This document shows positions 56,510 through 64,000 of a stretch of DNA of 64,000 bases, piece by piece (the stretch's first letter is position 1; every line of letters starts with the position of its first letter). Under the pieces are notes generated by a model. That model was not told the origin of the DNA, ran no database searches, and worked only from the letters and a program-made list of their open reading frames with translations. This stretch comes from Setoptus koraiensis (lineage: Eukaryota; Arthropoda): assembly GCA_048013815.1 (NCBI GenBank), contig CM106585.1, positions 4,836,001 to 4,900,000 of the forward strand, written 5' to 3'. Both the position numbers and the translations under genes were made by a program.

Positions 56510-59500
56510 GGCTGGTTGACAATCTAATTGATTTATAGATCACTGTACATGTGCGTCTATCGTAAAAATGTTTACTTGCGAAGTTGAGTCGAATAGGCAA
56601 CATGACTTATATGAAAGTGTTGCTTCAGGTGCGAGCCTACAGCTCAAGCTAATCTTAGCATAGCTATTAATAGAAGCATTCATTGTCATCTTGACCATAT
56701 ATAGATTCGCCTCAGACTCATAACTATGCATCTTTGCATTGAACATAGCACTAAAACAAAGTGAACGTTATGACAAATAGTGCTCAATGAAAATTGCAGA
56801 TTCAGCTCATTCATCAACTGACAACAGATGGCCGAAACGGCTCTAGGACTCGATTTGCGCCACCCAGACCAAAACTTTTCATACTATTGGCATGATGTGA
56901 TAGTGGTCAAACTAAGGTTTTGGGTGCTAAACATCAGTTACATTCCACTTATAACTGTTCGTTGCTTCTCGGAGTGGGGCGACAATCTCGTTTCCAATAA
57001 AAGATCTTCGTCGTGTTTGAATAGCGACCATGCAGCTTGCACATGGCAAATCAATTTATCAAGAAAAAAGAAAAAATTCAACGGTCAACTGTGTCCTGTG
57101 TGTCTTGTGTGTATGTGTATATGTATGTTTGTGCGAATGCTTTTATCAATATTTACTTAGCTAGAGGCTGACCGCACTGACTCCAAATCGATTCGGTCCT
57201 AAAAGAATACTCGATTCTTGCTACCTTCGTTCGTTCTATCCAATCCATAGATTAAGATTGAGACTAACGTAGTATTATCCATGGTCGAAAGTTATAAATA
57301 CATGGTGACTTGATAAAGAAGAGTTCACAGTGAGAGAGATAGTTATGGTCATTATCTGTTTCTTGATTAGCTGCTTGGTGGTGCTGCAGCCATTGCTTCT
57401 ATTTACAACTTGGTGCCTTCTCTTTGACTTGAATGCTATGTAGTGTATGTTTATCATCGAAAGCTTATGCCAGTAACCTCAGTAGGTGCTTCTAATTGAA
57501 CTGAACTTTACCTGGTCATTGCAAATAATAAGCTCATGATTAAATCTTGTGATTAGGTACATGTTTAAATGTATGTTTGTGCATACTGTTGACTTATCAA
57601 AATAAGTTGCGCTGCACTGGGTAGATGTAGTAAACATGCAACTCAGCATCAAAGAAAGAGAGAGAAAGAGAAAGGTAGAGAGATTCAATTGGACAAAGAT
57701 AAATAATCATAACGCCATGAAGAGGCCAATCCAAGTTGAGAGAGGGAGAGAGACAGAGAGGGCGCATGATTAGAGCCTATGTGTTTTTCATTAAATGTCC
57801 AGTGGAATTAAACTAGTAGTCCTAATTGTTGACGTGGGCGTTCTACAAATAACCAAGTAAAAGTTGTCTTCATCCTACTCGTTTGGTAACTTTGTGTCTC
57901 TAAAAATAATAACAAAAAGATATGGGCAGACAGAAGTTGAATACTAGTGTCACTGGCGCGTCTTTGCTAGATTTCTCATCCACCATTCGGTCATTTGGTT
58001 CAATTTGTTTCTACTGCATGATTATGAACTTAGCGCGTTAATCAAATGAAATAATCTACTTGGTCACCTCTGATCTATGGCTTGTTACAATAAGTTATAG
58101 AAGTTGTAAGTGACCAGATTCGAGACCTATTATTTACGTCTGATGCCGTTATATTGTGGCCCTTATGATCATTAGCATCACACGGGCTGCATATTCAACA
58201 TGTTGCTCTATTGCAAGGGCCGCGGCAAATACAGTGAAGCTTTTTTGTCTCAATGAGTCTATCGGTCTTGTTGAGCTAAATTATTGCCACCCTATCACTG
58301 GTTTGAGTTGTTGTTGCTTTCTCTGTCTATATTGTATTCATAATGAGGCAAAGTCAATTCACTGTCCTCATGATTAGACCATAGTCTGAGCACAGGTATA
58401 CGAGAAGATTAGATAGATCAAAATTTGTCTATTATCCAACAAGAAGTAGACATAGAGGAAAGAGAAGTGGTGTGTGCTCGCATTACTTCAGAGATTTAGT
58501 GATACTCTCCCCTTCTGTTAGTGTAATCGGCGTGTTGTGCCTCCCTATACCATTGGATCTCGCTCATATATTCATTGATCTATCAAACAATTGATGCTTA
58601 CTCATGACGAAAACCATTCTCTAGTCGAGAAAGCATTAATTCCCACATTAACATATTCAGCAATATTATTGATGCTATTGTTGTTGTGCAGACTGTGTGT
58701 GCGTGTGTGTGTGTGTGTACAATCGCACACTCTTCTTGCCTTACTGTGGCATTGCGTAATATTCTAAGTAGTATCCAGACAGCACATTCGCCCCCTTCTA
58801 GCCACTACGAAAGTCCAAGTAATTTTAGATGATTCATCATGTGAGATAATAATCAAGATTTCCTGCTACTCTTTATGTGTGTTGTTAGCATACTTACGGT
58901 TCTACTTAATCAAGGTAGTCTAGTAATGAGAATGAATAGATGCTCACCAGAGTTGACCAGGGTTATCTCGTACACTCGTTTGAGTTTTCATACATTCTCT
59001 TTTTTTTTCTTCCTAGTTTAATTGGATCTCTCGTCCAAGCGAGATGTCTATCATTCCCAAGTCTGTTTGAGTCTTATCCAGAGTTACACAATAGCTTATG
59101 TGATAACAATTCCTGTTGGGCGCCCATGCCGATTTGCACCAACCAGCAGCACCGCATCTGGTTGCTTGGTCAGCATGAGGATTGATGAAAAGTGGCATAA
59201 AATAAAAATTTATTTGTACTGCAAGCAAATGTATAGTGCCCGATGATCTAGTGTTAGTAGGGCATATCCTGGATTAGCGAGAAAGACGGCGGGAAATAAT
59301 CGCAGAATGTGATGTGATATAATGATTCAATAATTCACTTCTACGATCTATATTTGAATCGATTTGATTATCCATAATAGTCGACTGTGAGTTTACTTGT
59401 TACAACTCATTTAAACATGCTATTGACTATTGACAAAAAAAAAAAAGAGGAAGCCGATGCCTTGCCATGTTTGTCCTATGATGGGTGCATCATTTCTCAA

Positions 59501-60584
59501 GCTAAATGACTGACATTCCATGAATTAAGACTTGTAAGTAGAGAGATCCGCTTGCGTGGTGTGTACGGTATGCTTACGTTCGCTCGCCAGAGCAATTTCC
59601 TGAAATTTGTTTTTGTTGCCTTGCAACTTGAGTTCTAACTACCAACTTCTTTTCTGCTTTTACGATTCTCTCTCTCTCTCACACACACAAATAGAGAGTA
59701 TTTAGATTGAATCCCATCTAGCTCTCTCGTGTCTATGGTAGCCAACTAGCACCAAAATTATGTTTTTGCACTCCATTTAGCCCTATCTAATCTGTGTGTT
59801 GCCTTGCGTAGTCATCTTCTTCATTTGAATATTCATTTCAGTCAATCGTCTTATCTTGTTGCTCCGGTCTTATCCCATCTGAAGCCAAGGAGAAAGTTAC
59901 CCATCTGTTTATTTATTGGTCCATTTTTTCTCTTTGTGCCTCCATCACAAAGTATAAAAGATTTCACTTTTTCATTTGTTACCTGTTCTATTGTTGGAAG
60001 GTTCTATCTGGCTATTCTGAGACAATACTGCAACCATTTGTGTGTGCCCTATCTGTGTCCATCTACCGCTGTTCAGTATCAGATCATCTGATCGAATCGT
60101 TTCATCTAGGTCCATAATGGAATCCATGCTGCAACAGAAATAACAACAATGTGTTTCATTTTCATTCAACCTGTTGTCTCTTGTTGCCTCTTGGAATTTT
60201 CTTTATTTTCTTTGCATGCTTCTCAGAGATAAAACAGGCCGATTACCTTTTCATCTCTAGTTCCTGCTGTCTTTCAATGGCGATTTACACGTTTATCTTT
60301 ATCTCCCTGTCTGTATATCCAAATATGCAACGAGCAAAGAATTGATGATGACCCACATCGATTAAGCCGTGCCATACAACACACACACACACACACACAC
60401 TCGCCATACTGCATAACCGTTGAATGTTATGGCGACACTTTCTGCACTCACACAACTATAGGTTCGCTCTATATGAATTTGCGAACTATTAATTCGCACT
60501 TAAGCGCTCCTCACTCATGCGTAAAACATTTGCGCGCCACTTTCAATACCATTTCCGCACTAATTTCGAAACGTAAAACGAAAA

Positions 60585-60625
60585 GCCTCTTTGACAAATA
60601 GTGGCAGGCTATTTGTCCAAGAGGC
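60585..60625. repeat. Hairpin with 17-bp arms
   Basis: GCCTCTTTGACAAATAG and its near reverse complement (16 of 17) flank the loop TGGCAGG. Confidence 0.9.
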
Positions 60626-61498
60626 GCCCCACTGAAGACCTTAATCTAGCCGGGAATCACTTACGTTCACTTGCAAATATTGCATGTATTACATCATAGG
60701 TGTCTCCCTTGCACTTTAAGACCACATCACTCAATTAATTGCTCAACTTAACCATGTTTGGTAGCCAGTGTCCGTATTTGTAACAAACCACATGACCAGC
60801 AACTATGTCAACTTGACAGATAAATTGTTGATGTATTTATGATAGAGTATGTACGATATTATCAGTTAGCAACTTAGGTGATTGATGAGATTGTAGTTTA
60901 AAAAAGTTGATTTCACAAATGAGATTATCGCCATGTTCAATTATTTACATTAATGCTATGGGTGCAATTCAACATTGTTTCGTTATGTTCACTTTCGCCA
61001 TCTCCGGCATCCTCAACCTGCGGTAGCGCATACTTCATATTTGTTGCATTATGAATTATTAATATGAGCTCATGTTTAATTAATTGAGCCACCATCATGA
61101 TAACGATAAAGATAATTCACCTTAAATAGTATAAAATAAATCTTCCATCAAGCCAGCCATTTGTTAGTCGTGTGTATTATAGTTAACTAAGCTCGAAGTG
61201 ATTGAATCGATACACCAGTATCATTCGTCTATGTCCCGCTCTCTCATGTTACCCGGCGTGGCTGGTTGACTGATGAGATGATGCGGTATGATGATAGTAT
61301 TGGTGAGCTCTCGCGAACATCAAATGAGATAGATATCTAATTATAATCAATCTCAATTTCTTTAATAAATTCCTAGGATCAAGCTCATTATAATCATGCA
61401 GTCTGTCCAATTTCCAAAAGTAATAAGCTCTATCTGTCTGTCTCTACGAATATCTCTTATTTCTAGTAATGAACGAGAGAACAAAGCGGACGTTTTAA

Positions 61499-61500
<2 letters not shown>

Positions 61501-61564
<64 letters not shown>
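61501..61564. repeat. Compound GT/GA microsatellite
   Basis: About 23 GT units run directly into about nine GA units. Confidence 0.95.
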
Positions 61565-62929
61565 CCAATGGGCAACTATCCAGTTTGTTACCAGCCAGCA
61601 AGAGTTGCATTAGTGAGAGTTGTTCACCAAGAGATAGTTGCATAATAATGAACGCAAATGTGTGCACCGGTAACGCAAGAAGAATCGCCTTCAAGCAATT
61701 TGGATCTATCTACGAGTTTTGTTAGGTGAAATTGAATTGATAGCTTAGATAGCACACAGTCCAGTATAACAGTAGATATATGGTGATGTAAGATTAGTTT
61801 AGGCTCATGCGATCGCTGGCAAGTCACTTATCACAACTAGAGCATCTACCTACCTGCGCTATTACGATAAAGAATAGTATAGTAGTAGTAGTAGTAGTAA
61901 TTCCAATATGATGATGATGATAATAATAATAATAATGCATTGCTGAAATAAAAGGAAGCTGAGAAGCGTGAGCTAAGCTGAGAAATTGGATGGAGACGAG
62001 GAGAGCGAGAAAGTTATTACATAACTTTCATTTATTTTTTCCTCTTTTCTAGCTATCACACACATACACACATTCGCACTAGCTAGTGTGTGTGTCCATT
62101 TTGCAGTTTGAACCTGTCCGAGGTGGTCCGAGATATGCTCTAACTGACCACTCTGAGTGAATGTCCTCCTTATACTTAGCGAGTCGTGGTTCATATTCAA
62201 GCCGATGATTTTCGATTGAAAGCCAACAAACTGGTATAAGCATGGAGATGTTGTTGAATTTCACTACTGCTACGAGATATTAATGATGTTGTTGTTGTTG
62301 CTGCTGCTTTCATTGCGTTATAATGCTCAAGTTGATGATGATGAACGATTAGACATCATCGTCTTAATTCGGGCTCACTCTCGCTACTTCATTGCATTGC
62401 GTACAACAAAATCGAAATCTTTGAAGCCATGAGCTTGCTCTTTATATATTTTGATTGTGAATATGAAATCAAGTTGTCATGGTTCCACTGGCTACTACAT
62501 GGCTCACATCATCACACCATCTCACCATTGCAAGCTTTCTCTCTCGCTCTCTCTCTCTCTGGCAAGCTACTACCGTGCTGTCTCAAAAGGAACCCGTCGA
62601 CCGTCGTGTTGCTACTGCACTCTTTAATTAATAGTTGCTGAACAGTGGCCATCCTAATCGACCATTACTAACTAACGTACAAATTGAACTTTTTACACCG
62701 CTCACTGGTGATGATGCGAGACCTCTCACATCTTCAATTGTAGATGGCCCCGAGGTTTTTTTCTCTTTCACTTGCTCGCCCGTTCGCTCGCTCTGGCCAT
62801 TGGCTGAAGAAGACCAATGTATGAATTAAGAATAACGCGAATTACAGTGGTGAGAAATATGAATGAGTTGGATGAAATGTTTACATGTGTGCAAAGAAAA
62901 ATGTTAGTCGAGTTGCATCACTCTCTTTC

Positions 62930-62966
62930 AGCAAGACCTATCTTGCTCTGTTAGATAGGTCTTGCT
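62930..62966. repeat. Perfect hairpin, 14-bp arms
   Basis: AGCAAGACCTATCT (62,930-62,943) and its exact reverse complement (62,953-62,966) flank a 9-base loop; one more C-G pair extends the stem. Confidence 0.9.
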
Positions 62967-63684
62967 GTCTAGGCCCGGGTGACCACTAAATTGCTAAAGA
63001 TAGCCGCTAATAGATGCATGTTTTTCTTCATTTACCGTTGTTAATGTTGTTGTGGCTTTTTGTTCGTTGTTGCCGTTCTATCCATGTTACTCTGCTATTT
63101 TCTAACTGCAATGTGTTGTTGTCTTTGTTCTGACCACAACAACACCGGATATAATGTGTTGATGATGCTACTGCTGCTTCTGTTGATGATGATGATGATG
63201 ATGATGAGAGAGAGAGATAAAGCCAGAGCTCTCAACAACATTGAACAAATGAAATTAGATAGGATTAGCCCTCAGGAAAGCCTAGTGAGAAGAGATCTCT
63301 GATTGTGTGTAAATGTGACCATTGTCTCAATCAACAACAAATAATGCATAAGGGCTTCTTTTCCATTACATAACATTATCAATACAATATATTTAAAGAG
63401 AGGCAAAAGAAAAAGTTGCTGCTCACCCATTGAGTGGTTGAGAGAAGCACTCACAACTAAGCGATCAAGATAATACTAAACGAATGATAATAACCACTAA
63501 TGACTCATTTTCCTTCCCATCATCACTATTTGTCTTGATACTTTGTTTGCATGGATGAACCACACACACTTTAAATGGGCACAAATACAACCGATGCCGG
63601 TTAATGCATCCATTCAAAATATATTATTCATATATACATATATGGCCCATGAACATAACCAATCCGCTGTTTCTACTGCTACAT

Positions 63685-63737
63685 TGCATCACATCACATC
63701 TTATCACATCACGTCACATCACATCACACCACATCAC
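63685..63737. repeat. ATCAC pentanucleotide array
   Basis: About ten 5-bp units of ATCAC/ATCTT/GTCAC form. Confidence 0.85.
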
Positions 63738-64000
63738 GATTGATCTGCTTTAATCACCATCTTATCACTCATTGGTATTATGAATATTAATGGATCAATG
63801 TTATTATATTATTGATGGTGTTTATTGGGCACACACACAAACAAAAATGAATGAATACCAATCATTCAAACGCAACAATCAACAACAACAATCTAATCAT
63901 ACGCCTCCGCATCCACTATGGCTACTATTTTATCAAACACAACAACAACAAACCTTTTTGATGTCGTCATAATGTTGCCAATACGAATCTCAATGGTCAC

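Larger units (their letters stand above)
55056..64000. other. AT-rich stretch with microsatellites, probable intron or flank
   Basis: About 9 kb with no gene I can support. If the exon ending at 55,055 is real, this is at least partly its intron. Microsatellites: GA at 55,281-55,309, GT at about 58,690-58,718, CA at 60,377-60,402, GT then GA at 61,501-61,564, GAT at 63,184-63,208 and ATCAC at 63,685-63,737. Three hairpins are listed separately (56,462; 60,585; 62,930). No tRNA or other RNA gene was recognised. Confidence 0.5.

Noticed and set aside
56828-57160. 110-codon + strand frame starting MAETALGLDLRHP
   Set aside because: No domain is seen, the C-terminal half looks like random AT-rich sequence, and there are no splice or polyadenylation signals to support a gene.
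1-64000. tRNA, rRNA and spliceosomal RNA genes
   Set aside because: I looked for box A/B signatures such as GGTTCGA and for rRNA-like blocks and saw none convincing; a tRNAscan or Rfam search would be decisive.

Overview
The window is eukaryotic nuclear DNA, most likely from an arthropod. I would guess an acariform mite, but this rests only on small introns, intron-poor genes, a TATA plus TCAGT-type core promoter and Asn/Gln-rich proteins; no marker gene fixes the species. The recognisable genes are conserved animal genes.

Layout. (a) 1-3069 and 7619 to about 19,270: GC-rich DNA with no gene I can support, full of short tandem repeats and near-perfect hairpins. (b) 3075-7613: a Ty1/copia LTR retrotransposon flanked by a TTATG target-site duplication. 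Its 5' half (LTR, primer-binding site, gag, protease, start of integrase) is inverted relative to its 3' half (end of integrase, reverse transcriptase, RNase H, LTR), and the integrase core is gone. (c) 19,272-29,963, + strand: the 3' part of a GPR158/GPR179/Smog-type class C GPCR gene, with a roughly 700-residue Asn/Gln-rich insertion in extracellular loop 2. Its 5.4-kb intron holds, on the opposite strand, an intronless gene for a secreted protein with an internal duplication and a readable core promoter. (d) 30,153-49,865: an AT-rich block of compact genes with few, tiny introns: GBF1/Gartenzwerg ARF-GEF (-), a small PBZ zinc-finger protein (+), a PCMTD-type protein (-), a carboxypeptidase D (-), a cytohesin/Steppke ARF-GEF (+) and a USP16/45-like deubiquitinase (-). 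(e) 49,866-64,000: AT-rich, microsatellite-rich DNA with one likely first exon of a secreted or precursor protein at 54,119-55,055, whose downstream exons I cannot find.

How the genes relate. Several touch membrane traffic and surface signalling: two ARF activators of different subfamilies (GBF1 at the early Golgi, cytohesin at PIP3 membranes), a Golgi/TGN carboxypeptidase that trims secreted precursors, and an orphan-type GPCR. They are neighbours with alternating orientation, not an operon. GBF1 and the PBZ gene are divergent about 600 bp apart; the GPCR and GBF1, the PBZ gene and PCMTD, and cytohesin and USP are convergent pairs.

Base composition changes sharply near 28.7-29.4 kb, inside the GPCR gene. 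Conserved GPCR exons lie on both sides, so this is a real composition boundary and not an assembly join.
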